Shown piece by piece: positions 22,885 to 33,282 of a DNA stretch of 64,000 bases (within the stretch, counting starts at the first letter, position 1; every line of letters starts with the position of its first letter). The position numbers were made by a program, and so were the translations under genes. The notes beneath the pieces are model-generated. The model was not told the DNA's origin and made no database searches. It saw only the letters and a program-made list of their open reading frames with translations. Source of the DNA: Hemerocallis citrina (lineage: Eukaryota > Streptophyta > Magnoliopsida > Asparagales > Asphodelaceae); the NCBI GenBank assembly GCA_017893485.1, contig CM030363.1, forward strand, positions 114,118,004 through 114,182,003, in the 5' to 3' direction.

Positions 22885-24805
22885 GAAGGCGATCGTTGGT
22901 CGGTCGGCAGTTTACGAGGAGAATGCCCCGAGGGAGGTCACCGAGGTGGATGACCTTGCCTCAGTATTATCCGAGAGGGACCTCCTCTGGATCAGAAAGG
23001 GGTTCGCCATCCCTTCGGAATACAGTCTGATCCTCCTCGGCCCTGGGATGCGAGCAAACACCGAGTTGTCGCCGGACACGTGCGTGTTCGACTTCGACTC
23101 TTTGTGCGCCGGCTTGCACTTCCCTCTACATCCCTTCGTATTGAAGGTTCTCCACTGGTACTGTTTGGCACCGGTGTAATTTATGCCGAACACCTGGCGC
23201 CACGTGCTCACCTTCTTGCTGCATGTCGCATCGCCAAGGTCAAGCCAGACCTGGTAATCCTTCGGAGTCTGTATCGGATCAACCGGATGATGAAGGTCGA
23301 GCCTCGCTACTACTTCTCACCCCGGAGAGGCATTAAGCTCATAGAGAATCCGGATTCGATAAAAGGTTGGAAGGAGAAGTTTTTTCTGTTGAAGGGGCCC
23401 TCGAGGCTGGACTTCCCGACTCGGTGGAAGGAAGAGGTGCCGAAGTTTGCAAGGGCCGACCCGGTGCTGACTGCGGCCGATGAGGAGGTAGCGGCAAAGC
23501 TCATTGCTCTCCCAATGTTAAGCTGGAGAGAAATGACTGAGGAGGTGCTACACAGGTCGGGCCTTAGTCCGATCGAGCCGAGTATGCCCCTGACATCTCG
23601 CTGCATTTTTTTCCTTTCCTTCTTGTGCGATCTCCTAATTCGTTTTTTTTTTGGTTTCGTTGTTTGGAACAGAGGCACCAAAGATGGACTTCATGGGAAT
23701 GATGTCTGAGCGAGGCAAGGTTGCCGATGGTAGGAAGAGGAAGAAGCCGAGCGCCAGGCTCGCATCCGGTCGTCCTTCTAAGGCCCCCTCGGTAGTTACC
23801 GTCCCTACCCCTGCTCCTCAGCCGCCGTCTCCGTCGGTGGCTGTCTTGGTATACCCGTCTGCCTCGGCCTCGTCTGCCCTGGCCAGTGAGGCCTTTTCGG
23901 TTTCGGCGGCGCTGGCGCTGCAGGCCCCACCTCTGACGCCTCAGGACGAGCAGATCCTGACCGAGGCCCATAAGAAGCTGTTCATCCCCGACTGGTGGGT
24001 GAAGAACCACGACGGCTTCCTTGGTGATTCGCAGATGTGCATGCAGGCCGTCAAGCATCTCGCGACCCCAAAGGACCGAGCTGCTCTAAAGGCGGGGACG
24101 ATACCTTCGAGATAGCTCCGTCGCTCATGTCGGTAAGCATATTTCTTTTAAAAATTCTTTAAGTCCATAACTCGGCTCCTACAACCACCTAACGCTCATT
24201 CATTGCAGGCCACTTGTCACTTCGGCCACCTTGTTCAGGAGTTCGCCGAGCAAGAGAAGGAGCTGAAAACTCTCTGTGACAAGGACAGGGCGGAGAAGGC
24301 AAGGGCGATGAAGCAGCTCGAGGCCGAGCAACGCCGCTCGGAGGGCTTGGAGGTTCGGGTTGCCGATCTTGAGACGGCCCTGGAGCGAGCGAAGGAGCAG
24401 CTTGCCGCAGAGGTTGCCAAGGTTGCTAAGGATGCGGAGGAGTTGGCCTCATCGGTGAAAGCCCTGGAGGCGGCAAGGGCGGAGAGGGACGCCGCGGCGA
24501 AGGTGGCCAGGAAGGAGGTTGAGGCCGAGGCGAAGAAGCACATGGCTAGGAACATGGAGCTGTCTTATGCGAGAGCGTTTGACCACGTTGAGGCTCGTGT
24601 CCCCAGCTTCGAAAGAGTGGGATATCGCCTGTGGCCCGGTGAAGAGGAGGAGGGCGGAGAGAAGGAAGGAGAAGAGGAGGAGGGTGACCAGCGGGACGGG
24701 GAGGTGCCTTCCATCTCCGAGACTGTGGCGGTCGACCCCCAAGCCGGGGCGACGGGGGGCGATGGACCATATGGCGAGGCGCCTGTGACCGAGCTGCCGC
24801 CCCAG
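22885..24805 (+). pseudogene. Accessory gene of B, rest of exon 1 through exon 3
   Basis: This piece resumes right after E. Exon 1 ends at 23581, then GT-AG introns at 23582-23672 and 24133-24208 separate exon 2 (23673-24132) and exon 3 (24209-24805). The sites and phases match the C copy. Exon 1 contains a region resembling the plant 'putative gypsy type transposon' domain (Pfam Transposase_28 as I recall it): GPGMRANTELSP, FDFDSLCAGL, PLHPFVLKVLHWYCLAP. Exon 2 is Pro/Ser-rich with NHDGFLGDSQM. Exon 3 is a long charged coiled coil with an acidic tail. Defects: TAA at 23177-23179 where C has Gln, a frameshift near 23220, and a 10-bp deletion near 24101. Without splicing, exon 3 would stop at 24815-24817. 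Confidence 0.7.
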
Positions 24806-24997
24806 GTGGATCCTTGATCTCCCTATTTTTTTCTTTTTGCATAAATCCTCTTCTCTTCTTTCTCTCTTTTTTTTTGTAAAGCCTTATAGCGGACTAGCCA
24901 CCGCTTCTTTTTGATATGAATGAAAGATTTCTTTTTCAAATTTGTCCAAGTGTTTGACTCGGAACCTGTCTTCCAATGAAATGCTTTGGTTTTTTAG

Positions 24998-25686
24998 ATC
25001 GTCGGACTCGGTTCGGACGCCGCAGCGGCTCAGCGGCAAACAGAATTATTTAAGCGATCACGCGAAGCTCGTCTCGAGGGCGAGATCGAGTTAATTAGGA
25101 GGGTGTTATTCAACATGGAGAAGACGAACAGCGAGTTATTGGCTGAGATTCGTCACTTGCAGATAGTGGAGGGAGAACTCTGCTGGCCGAGAGCGACGAG
25201 CTAGCTTTGAAGGTTGAGCAGCTAAAAAGGGTTACGTTCGACAAAAGCATCGAAGTGACCAACCTTCGCCGAATCATAACTGACTGTGCCAGGGATGCAA
25301 GCTCGGCAAAACTTCCTCGGTTCAAGATGTCACCGAAAGACAATACTTTGAAGGATAGGATCGTCGAACTTGAAGAGAAAGTTGCTCGCCTCAAACCTCA
25401 GCCCGTGAGGGTTAATGTCCGAAGCACTTCGTGCACCAGCGAGGAGAGTGAGAGGGGGATCTCCTTCTACGAACTCGCGACTCGTCCACCTATCGTTCGT
25501 CGGAGCACGGCCAATGCTCAGAGTGGCGTGGCCATCTCGTCTAGCGGAGCCTCGGTTGGAGCCACTGTCAGAGGCAGCATCGAGGAAGCATCTCGGTTCG
25601 TTGGTGTAGAGACGAGCTCGGAGGTGAAGCGGCGTCGCCCTCGCGTTTCTCTAAACCGGAATGTCCCTATCCCGAAGAAGCGTTGA
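24998..25686 (+). pseudogene. Accessory gene of B, exon 4
   Basis: A T-rich acceptor (TTTTTTAG) at 24997 and a conserved AG|GTGGA donor at 24805/24806 define a 192-bp intron. Joining keeps phase 0, as in C. The exon encodes a second coiled coil (TELFKRSREARLEGE..., DRIVELEEKVARL) and a Ser-rich, basic C-terminus ending at the stop 25684-25686. A one-base frame change near 25180 relative to C breaks it. If the intron is not removed, this would be a separate downstream ORF without a clear start. Confidence 0.6.
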
Positions 25687-27064
25687 AAGAGTTGTATTAT
25701 ACTTTGGAATTTTTATAGCACCTTGTTGTAATAGCTTGGGCTTGTAACTTGAATGTTTTTGTCTGTTGTACTCCTTAATAAAATTTCTTCTTTTTTTTTG
25801 GTGTTCGTGTGTTACTTCCTGTTCGGTAATTCCAAGCATGGATTTTGAGGTGCATTTTTCTCCACTTTACAGTTCGGTAGATCGGTAGTACGGATTTCAG
25901 ATCCGAGCTACGTGGCTCCATCTGGACGGTTGATCACGATCGTGGCGCGAATCACGAGACAAGAGGCTCAAATTTCGAGAAAACATTATCTTGTCATTTT
26001 GTGGAGACGTGGCACGATCTGAGCCGTTCATCATGTTCTAGCACGCTTTTTGAGACAATCTGACAGTGAAACTGGCTCGACAATATTTTTCTCCATATGT
26101 GGAGGTCGGTACCTCGTCCCTTCGGCTCGGTAGCTCGACCATAGCGTAGCTCATCGAGGAGAGTTCACTGAGGTGAGCTCGACGACGAAGGAGGGGTCGG
26201 AGCTCGACGAGGAAGGGGGTCGGCATATGGGAGAGGTGAAGAGCTCCGAAGCCTGGTGTTGTGCTCTCTGTTTTTGGAGATTTTTTGAAGAGGAGCTCCA
26301 CTCCTAGGGGTGAAGAAGAGGTGCTAGGAAGATCCTCGTAAGAGCCATGGGAATACCCATTCTTTGAAGTGAGTTCAAGGAGCAACTCTATGGAAGAGTT
26401 TTGAGCTCCGAACTCGCTTAGAAGAGGCCCACTTTGGAGACGAGCGGAGTGAAGAGCTCGGCTCTAGGAGAGAGCCATTTGGGAAACGAGTTCGAGGAGC
26501 AACTCGAGGAGAGCGTGGTGAGCTCCGAACTCATTATTAGAGTTTGTTTCAACGGTTGTGGGAGCAATTCTGAATGGCGAACCACTTCTAGCTCGCTTTA
26601 GAGCGAACCTACAAAGCGGAGTCGAGCCAAGTGTTGGACTCCGAACTCGTCTTTAGAGTTTGTTTCAACGGTTGTGGGAGCAATTCCGAATGGCAAACGA
26701 CTTCTAGCTCGCTTTAGAGCGAGCTTGCGAAGCAAGGTCGAGCCAAGTGTTGGACTCCGAACTCGTCTTTAGAGTTTGTTTCAACGGTTATGGGAGCAAT
26801 TCTGAATGGCGAACCACTTCTAGCTCGCTTTAGAGTAAGCTTGCGAAGCGGAGTCGAGCCAAGTGTTGGACTCTGAACTCGTCGAAGAGTACGAGGAACA
26901 TAAAAACAGAGAGATACAAGCTATTCACAAGTAGAATATGAAAAAGTATCCTTTATTGAAAACAACTAGCCGGCTGCTTCTAAGTTGCGAGCTGTTATTA
27001 CATTGCAGAAAACAAAATCAAAATACAAGTGAAAAGACTGGGGCGGTTCGGCATCCGAAGGTAC
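25687..27064. repeat. Spacer of B between accessory gene and pol end, with tandem repeats
   Basis: The stretch 25687-25850 looks like the 3' end of the accessory transcript. From 25850 to 26140 there is a unit related to the 284-bp repeats at 8570-9240, in the same orientation. From about 26380 to 26900 there are Leu/Ser-frame-rich repeats of about 120 bp, best seen at 26531, 26652 and 26768 (AGAGTTTGTTTCAACGGTT), whose counterparts in C are the 214-bp units at 46008. No gene seen. Confidence 0.75.
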
Positions 27065-27283
27065 TTAGAGAGGCGTTGATGCGCTCTTTTGGTACTTCAA
27101 GAGATGGTCGGCATTCCAAGTCCTTGGGATCTCTCTGCCTTCAAGATCTTCTAGACAGTAGGCTCCTGGCCGAACTATTTTGGTGATCTTGTAGGGCCCT
27201 TCCTAATTTGGAGCTAGCTTACTCTTCTGACTGGGGAAGGAGATAGCTAACTTTCTGAGGACTAAGTCTCCTTCTTTGAGATC
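27065..27283 (-). pseudogene. pol: C-terminal end of B integrase, separated by element C
   Basis: Read on the minus strand from 27283: KEGDLVLRKLAISFPSQKSK, the end of the Tat integrase, continuing from the DL at 59183 on the far side of C. A TAG at 27203-27205 replaces a tryptophan codon present in the family (W-E-G-P-Y). The natural stop is at 27065-27067. The agatc duplication (27279-27283 and 59178-59182) marks where C entered. Confidence 0.85.
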
Positions 27284-27943
27284 TGATATGGCTAAAAATG
27301 GGGTTAAATCGGAACCGTCCAGATGAATCACGAATCTTGAGGCACAGGGGTAGAGCGGTAATTTCACCTTCTGACGGGTCTGAAGCGGGTACTGGTTATC
27401 TTCCCCGAAAATCCACTTACCCGCGAACGGATCCACCTTAATCGGGTACGGGTTTCAACCCGCAGCAAACTCAGCTCAAAAGGGATAGAATTAGGGTTCC
27501 TGATTAATATTAATCAACGGCCCTGATTCGTGTCTATCCTTTCACCGGGATTTGGGATTAAATTCTTTATCTGATTACAGGGAATATACCTTATCAGATT
27601 ACATTCCTAATCTGTTCACAGGAAGAATATTCCATATCAGATCACAAGGATTACATTCCTAATCCGTTCCCTAAGACGCCTATAAATACCCCCCACCCAT
27701 CTCCATTAAGAGGTAATCAATCTTTCACCAGTTTTACGCTCTTTCATAGTCTGCCAAATTACTGACTTGAGCGTCGGAGGGTGCGTCGCCGGGAACAACC
27801 CCGGTGTCTTGCACTTTTTGCAGGTGCACGGCGGGAACGACGATCGAGGCCCGACGGAACAGGTACACAGGTCTTTCTATTCAGTTTCCCCAAGAATCCA
27901 CAAGTTCTATCTGTGTGCCCCCACACCAAATTTAGCGGCAACA
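27284..27943 (+). repeat. 5' LTR of element C
   Basis: Starts TGATATGGCT, ends GGCAACA, preceded by agatc. TATA box at 27681-27687 (TATAAATACCCC). Confidence 0.94.
27681..27687 (+). promoter_or_regulatory. TATA box of the C 5' LTR
   Basis: TATAAAT followed by ACCCCCC; the 3' LTR copy is at 58914-58920. Position and context are shared with LTR B. Confidence 0.7.
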
Positions 27944-27946
27944 GAT

Positions 27947-27962
27947 TGGCGCCGTCTGTGGG
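27947..27962 (+). other. Primer-binding site of element C
   Basis: TGGCGCCGTCTGTGGG starts three bases after the LTR. TGGCGCC-type primer sites are usual in Tat/Athila-type plant gypsy elements and differ from the tRNA-Met sites of A, D and E. I do not assign the tRNA. Confidence 0.8.
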
Positions 27963-28015
27963 AAACTAACGAATAGGGACCTTTCCTCCTTCCGGTGAAC
28001 AGGTTTTCTCCAGCC

Positions 28016-29107
28016 ATGCCGCCTCGCAAAGTTAGATCTAGGGGCTCCAACCGAGCGCCCAACCCTGACCAGCAAGAAGTCCTTCCTGATCCCGCTCAGC
28101 AACAAGGGCAACTCCCTCCTACCATGGAAGAGCCGCTCCAACGGAACCCTCCACATCCTGATCCAAAGGGGCCTAACGCCCAGAAACAGCCTCTTCACCA
28201 AGAGAACATCTCCATCCACAACGCCTCCAGTGCCTCCATGGCCTCCCATCATCCCCGAGCCTCTGGTCGCCACAATGCCCCTCCCAAACGCCCAGAAGAT
28301 GATGACCTTCGTCGCCATCTGGATGAAAAGCGGGCTCGGGGGGAAGCCTCCCGCCAGCGAGAGCAATCCCCCCGACACCGAGAGCACAGGAGGTCCCCCG
28401 TCCGAAGAGGGAGAAAGGACTCCCCCGATCACTACCGAAGGAGGCACTCTCCAACAGGTCGGCAGCAGCCTAGGAACAATGAGGCACCCATCACCCGTGC
28501 CGAGTTCCAACAATTCCAAGCAATGGTACAACAGGCCCTCAACCTCCGTCAGAACCCCAATGAGCAGAGGGCCCCATCCCCTCCTCCGGTCCGGAGCCCT
28601 CGCCAACGGTCCCCTTCTCCTCGACCCGCTCCTACCAATTCCAGACGCACCCCAAGTCCTCGTCATTCTCGAAGCTACCATCGCCGCAGCCCTCGCTCCC
28701 CCTCATACGAAGACGAGTCCCGTGGCTCGGCAGATCACCGTCGGAGAGATGACACCATGAACCGCCGTCTGAACGAGGTGGAAAAACTCTTGGGACAGAT
28801 AAACCGAGAAGAAGAGCTCAGGGGGAGGACCCTACGTCCTAGCCGACCCCCGTTCTCCCGGACCATAGTAGATGCTCCTGTTCCCTTCGGTTTCAAACCT
28901 CCCCAGTTCGAGAACTACACTGGGGAGACCGATCCAGTTGACCACATCGAAAGCTTTAAGACTTTGATGGTCCTCCATCAAGCTTCCGATGCCCTCCTCT
29001 GCAAAACATTCCCTGCAACTCTGAAAGGCCCAGCTCGAGAATGGTACTCTCGCCTTGCCCCGGCGTCGATATTTTCCTTCGAACAGTTCGAAACCCTGTT
29101 CATCACC
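28016..29107 (+). pseudogene. gag: gag of C, N-terminal part (interrupted by D)
   Basis: ATG at 28016 (MPPRKVRSRGSN). The first ~250 residues are Arg/Pro/Ser-rich (PRHSRSYHRRSPRSP), followed by the conserved Gag capsid-like region (GFKPPQFENYTGETDPVDHI, KTFPATLKGPAREWY). The frame is open up to the insertion of D at 29108 and continues at 41208. The Arg/Ser-rich N-terminus is matched by B's gag at the right edge of the window. Gag forms the particle and binds RNA. Confidence 0.85.
29103..29107. repeat. Target-site duplication of D, left copy
   Basis: tcacc; the right copy is 41208-41212. It splits the Gag codons for FITHFVSS. Confidence 0.92.
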
Positions 29108-29667
29108 TGTAATACCCTGATTTTTCAATAAATGAAAAATTATTTATTTTGCACGTGTTGTGCACGTGCAATATATTGTTGGATTATTTTATCATGGTGA
29201 GTATGTTTAAATATATTTTCTCAAATTATTTTAGTACGAAAAGCCTTCTTTAAAAGCCTTATTTGAATTAATTAAAAAGCCTTTTCTTAAAAAGCCCAAA
29301 AGCATTTTTATTTTAATTATTTTTATAAATTATTTTTAGCCCAAAAAGAAAGCCCATGAATTAATTTATTTTAATTAAACTTGTCATGTAGAAGACTTTT
29401 TCTTAACAAAATTATTTTTATACAATTTTAGAATGTACAAATTTGGCCTAGTTGCATGCACGTGCACTACACGTACACGTGCATTGCCCATTTCTTATGC
29501 TTGGCCGGGTAGCATTCTTTTTGGGAGGGAAAGTTGAATTTTTGGTGTGGAGAACATGGGGGTAGTTTCAAGGAGGTGGGTAGTTTTCCTAACTTCTACT
29601 TGAATCTAAGCCTTCCATTTTGCAACCACCAAGATGATCTTAGCCCTCCATTTCCCTCATTTTTTTG

Positions 29668-29675
29668 TATAAATA
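29668..29675 (+). promoter_or_regulatory. TATA box of the D 5' LTR
   Basis: TATAAATACCCCC; the 3' LTR copy is at 38334-38341. Confidence 0.7.
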
Positions 29676-30757
29676 CCCCCTTTCTCATGGCTAATTTTGA
29701 TATGCAAAGTGTAAATTCTAAAGCAAATAGTATTGTGAGTTATAAAAAATAAGAGTTGTGTGGGTTGTATTGCTTGGAGTGGCCGGCACCATCAAGAGCA
29801 TTCGGCTAGGAAGCTTTCGGCCAAGGAGGAGAAGTATTCGGCATTTGGTTGGAGGCTTGGAGTGGTGCAATCATTTGGCTAGGAGGAGGTGTTCTCATCT
29901 ACTTGATTGCTTTTGTTTGTGTTCTCTCCAATTGAGGTGGGTAAAATATTTCATGTTTCTAATATAGGGTTCATGCTAGTATATTGATGATACTATACAT
30001 GGAAAATACTAATAAGAGACCACTCTAATTAAAAAGTTAGTATGTGAATGGCTTAGAATGGTGTGGTAAATTGTGTATGTAAATTGTTTGCATGAAATTA
30101 TACCATATGAAGCACTTTCTATGATTATCTAGTTAATTGAACAATGATGCAATGTGACTAGCATGATGTGTGAAAGTCTTTTATTAATTACTTGCAAATT
30201 GTGTGGTTGAAACATGAAAATTGAGAAAGACATTAACACTATGGGAATTGAATAGAAAAGTATATTGAATGTTTGAATTCATGTGTAGAAGTGGCATGAA
30301 TGAACCAAGGAATTGCTTGTTGTCATCATATTAGAAATGTACCAAAATTAGTACTTGTTGAATTTCACCTATTCATGTGCTATATGAATTCTTTGACTAG
30401 TATGAGTATGGGAAAAACCAAGTTGTATTGTGTGGTGAATGTAGATTAATAACCAGTAAATTATCATGAAAAATTTTGGGATAAAAGAGAGATTAGAAGA
30501 ACAATCGATTATTTTCAATGTCGAAAAATAAAAGATTTGCTAGTTTTAATTAAATTAATTAATTTGGGTGGAGAAAAATGTGTTTTTAGTACAAAAATTT
30601 ATTTTACAATTACTGTTTTGAAGATGGAATAAAAAAGATTAAATCTGGAATTTTTCAGTAATTTATTTGAAGGCAACATGAATCAAATTGTTTTGAACAT
30701 CGAGTTGATTTCTACAAACAGTGAGAATATGAGTTAAATGGGTTTTAAGTCCACACT

Positions 30758-30840
30758 GTGACAACCTGAGCCAGTGGCTCAGGCGGTCGGAGGCGCTGTT
30801 CGGTTTCCCTGAGCGGTGTGGTTCGAATCCGGGTCTCACC
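30758..30840 (+). other. tRNA-like segment 1 in the 5' LTR of D
   Basis: About 82 bases with an A-box-like stretch (AGTGGCTCAGGCGG, 30774-30787) and a perfect B box (GGTTCGAATCC, 30820-30830), ends that partly pair (GTGA with TCAC), and a T-rich stretch after it. Length and boxes resemble a class II (Ser/Leu-type) tRNA, but the anticodon arm is not convincing. Probably a SINE-like or tRNA-derived insert. Copy in the 3' LTR at 39424-39506. Confidence 0.55.
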
Positions 30841-30914
30841 AATTTCTTTTTTAAGCACTGTGTGTATATATATAAGACCGCGAAGAGATGGCATATGTAC
30901 TTAGTGCATCCTCT

Positions 30915-31003
30915 TCTAGTCGCTAGCACCGATCGGCCTATCGGCGGGTGCTCTGGCCTTCTTCTCTATTGTGCTGGGTTCGAATCTTTCCCCTAGCACT
31001 TAG
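30915..31003 (+). other. tRNA-like segment 2 in the 5' LTR of D
   Basis: Contains a B-box match (GGTTCGAATCT, 30977-30987), a hairpin (CCGATCGGCCTATCGG) and ends that can pair (GCTAGCAC with CTAGCAC-type sequence). It follows segment 1 by about 75 bases. Copy in the 3' LTR at about 39581-39669. Pol III origin is inferred from the box only. Confidence 0.4.
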
Positions 31004-32544
31004 GGAAAAATATTTTTTTATGAGATTTTGATGTCCAAAAAATATGAGAAAAATATGGTAATTTTCATAAAAATACAAGGAATTTTATGGGATTGGTTTG
31101 GATATTAATTGAAGAAAATAAAATGTAGTTTGTGAACAAATGGTATATTAAAGCTATGGTTCTAAGACACATACTCATGGTTAGTTTCAAATTTATAAAG
31201 AGTTATTAAAATGATTATTAGAAAGTTTTTGACACAAAAGAATTTGTGGTGTGACATGATATTATAATCTTTACTTGAAGATATGGTGTAAAATATGAAG
31301 TACGAATATATGTTTGTAAGGTGCATGAGTCCATTGTATGATGATGGAGTTTAGAAACTTTGTTGATGAAATTGTTGGACTTGAATATGAAACTTGAGTT
31401 ATAAGTATTCACCATGGATTTGTGAACAAATGAAATTATGAATAAGAAAGAATATGAAATTGTGACATGAAAGTGGTTATGACTTAAAGATTGTGAAATG
31501 AAATTTGAAATAGAGTAGCTAAGTCTCCCCGGCATTGAGAAAGATGAATTGAATTGAAATTAGACCAAGGTTGGTCATGTTGAAACAAATGAATAAGTCC
31601 GGATGATGGAGAGGCTAACTCTAGTGATTATTTTGTTCATGATTTTTATATAAAACTAAGGACTAGTACATAGTGGAGATGTGATGAAAGTAGAAGAAAA
31701 ACACGAGTATGAGGGCCAACGGATAGCGGTGTGAGAGCGATTCACAGGTTGCCTGCTTGATGCGTCAAGACAGTGCGTGGGTGCTACTCCGGAATTATCG
31801 TCCCGGTGGCGACGCTCGTGGGATGTTCGAGTGGCTATGGGTGGTGCCATTGTTCCATGGCGGAGGCTGAATTGTCCATAGGTTGCCTGCTCGATGCGTC
31901 GTGACAGTGCGTGGGATTCCCCTCCAGGCTGCCTGGGCATGGGCTCATAGATCATAGGACATCTAAGACCCTACCGTAGTTACAGTAGTAGATTAGATCA
32001 TAACGGGGGATTGAACCCTATCAAGATGAAGAACGAATAAGGGCTTGCCCTCGGACCTATGTAGTATGGGATGCATAGAATCCGAACAAGTGCGCATTAG
32101 TGTCATGTAACTTAAGTAACTGCATTAAGGACTAAGTGCACAATCACAACACGACATCAATAGGGTAGTCCCTTTAGTTGAAATGTGACAAGTTTGTGTT
32201 TGCTAAATATGAAATGTTAAGTTATACTATTTCCGGCAAGCGAGGACGGCCGTGTATAATGATCGTCGGTTGAATAAACTGACGTACCCACAGTCTAACA
32301 TGCAGGTAAATGTTATGCTAAAGATTAAAGAGGATTGGGATGCTTAAAGATTATATCAAGCTGTTGTACTTGTATTTAATTGTTGTATTTTACTTCCGCT
32401 GTGCAAAAGAAAGATGTAATTATGATGTAATCTCTGATGTATGATGAAAAGTTTTAATTTCCCTGTAAAAGTGTACTAAGAAAGTGAAAAGATCCTGTAG
32501 AACATCTCGAATTCAGTGTATTTGGGATTCGGGGCGTTACAGAG

Positions 32545-32557
32545 TGGTATCAGAGCC
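32545..32557 (+). other. Primer-binding site of element D
   Basis: TGGTATCAGAGCC, three bases (GAG) after the LTR: the initiator tRNA-Met type, with the same spacer as element E. Confidence 0.92.
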
Positions 32558-32710
32558 ACGCTTTCTACACTTTCACACTTGTACAAATTTATAGGGAACG
32601 ACACCCTAGAAGTGGACATTAGAGTGTGTGTTTGAATCTAGAGATTTAAATGTAAGTGACTTACATTTGTGTTGCTCTAAGATTTGTGATTTCTCCTCCC
32701 TAATTATAAG

Positions 32711-33136
32711 ATGGCTGATCACTTCGACCCTGCTGGAGGCGACGACTGGCACATCATTGAGGAAGAGTACCATCCTGGACAGGCAGATTCCGAGGACGAG
32801 TACTACCCTGGACAAGCTGATTCTGATGACGAGGAGTACCCTGAATCCCGAGAGATCACCCCACCTCCGGATTCCTCTGATGATTCTTCTTCCGACGAAG
32901 AGGAAGTACCAGTTCCAAGTGGTCTTGTGGCTTCTCTTCAGAGGCAAGTGGAAACCCTGAAGGAGAGAGTTGGTTTGTTGGAGGCTCAGCTGGAGAAGCG
33001 GAAGGCCGACTATTCTGTTCTTAGCCATCGGATTTGGGAACTTGAGAAGAAAAAGAACCTAACTGATGTGCTGAAGGATGAGGTTGATGAACTGCGGGAA
33101 GAACTTCGAGCAGCGAAGAGGACCCGTAGGAGTTAG
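32711..33136 (+). CDS. Extra ORF upstream of gag in D: acidic and coiled-coil protein, 141 aa
   Basis: ATG at 32711, stop at 33134-33136. Residues 1-65 are strongly acidic with repeats (EYHPGQADSEDEYYPGQADS) and a DSSDDSSSDEEE run. Residues about 72-105 form a regular Leu/Val heptad coiled coil (LQRQVETLKERVGLLEAQLE), followed by a second heptad region and a basic end (KRTRRS). It sits between the primer site and gag, 146 bases before the gag ATG, and is intact in a very young element. Function unknown. Possibilities are a particle, RNA or host-interaction factor, or a spacer ORF without function. It is on the same genomic RNA as gag. Confidence 0.65.
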   Translation: MADHFDPAGGDDWHIIEEEYHPGQADSEDEYYPGQADSDDEEYPESREITPPPDSSDDSSSDEEEVPVPSGLVASLQRQVETLKERVGLLEAQLEKRKADYSVLSHRIWELEKKKNLTDVLKDEVDELREELRAAKRTRRS

Positions 33137-33282
33137 AGTGTTGTGGCTTCTGTTTTCTTTCATTCTGATGTTTAGAGATGTTTTTAAATTCGAATGTATA
33201 AACTTTTGGAATTCAACGAAATGGAAGTTGGTTTAAATTCTTGTTATATACTTCGAATTTGACGGATCTTTTGCATCAGAAT

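Larger units (their letters stand above)
29108..32541 (+). repeat. 5' LTR of element D
   Basis: 3434 bp, TGTAATACCC...GGGGCGTTACA. Contains four CACGTG motifs near its start, a TATA box at 29668-29675, two tRNA-like segments (about 30758-30840 and 30915-31003), and a GC-rich direct repeat with GGTTGCCTGC starting at about 31748 and 31881. No protein-coding gene is recognised in it; the short frames show no domain. Confidence 0.95.

Noticed and set aside
30758..30840. A functional tRNA gene
   Set aside because: A and B boxes are present, but the anticodon arm does not fold convincingly and both LTRs carry it.
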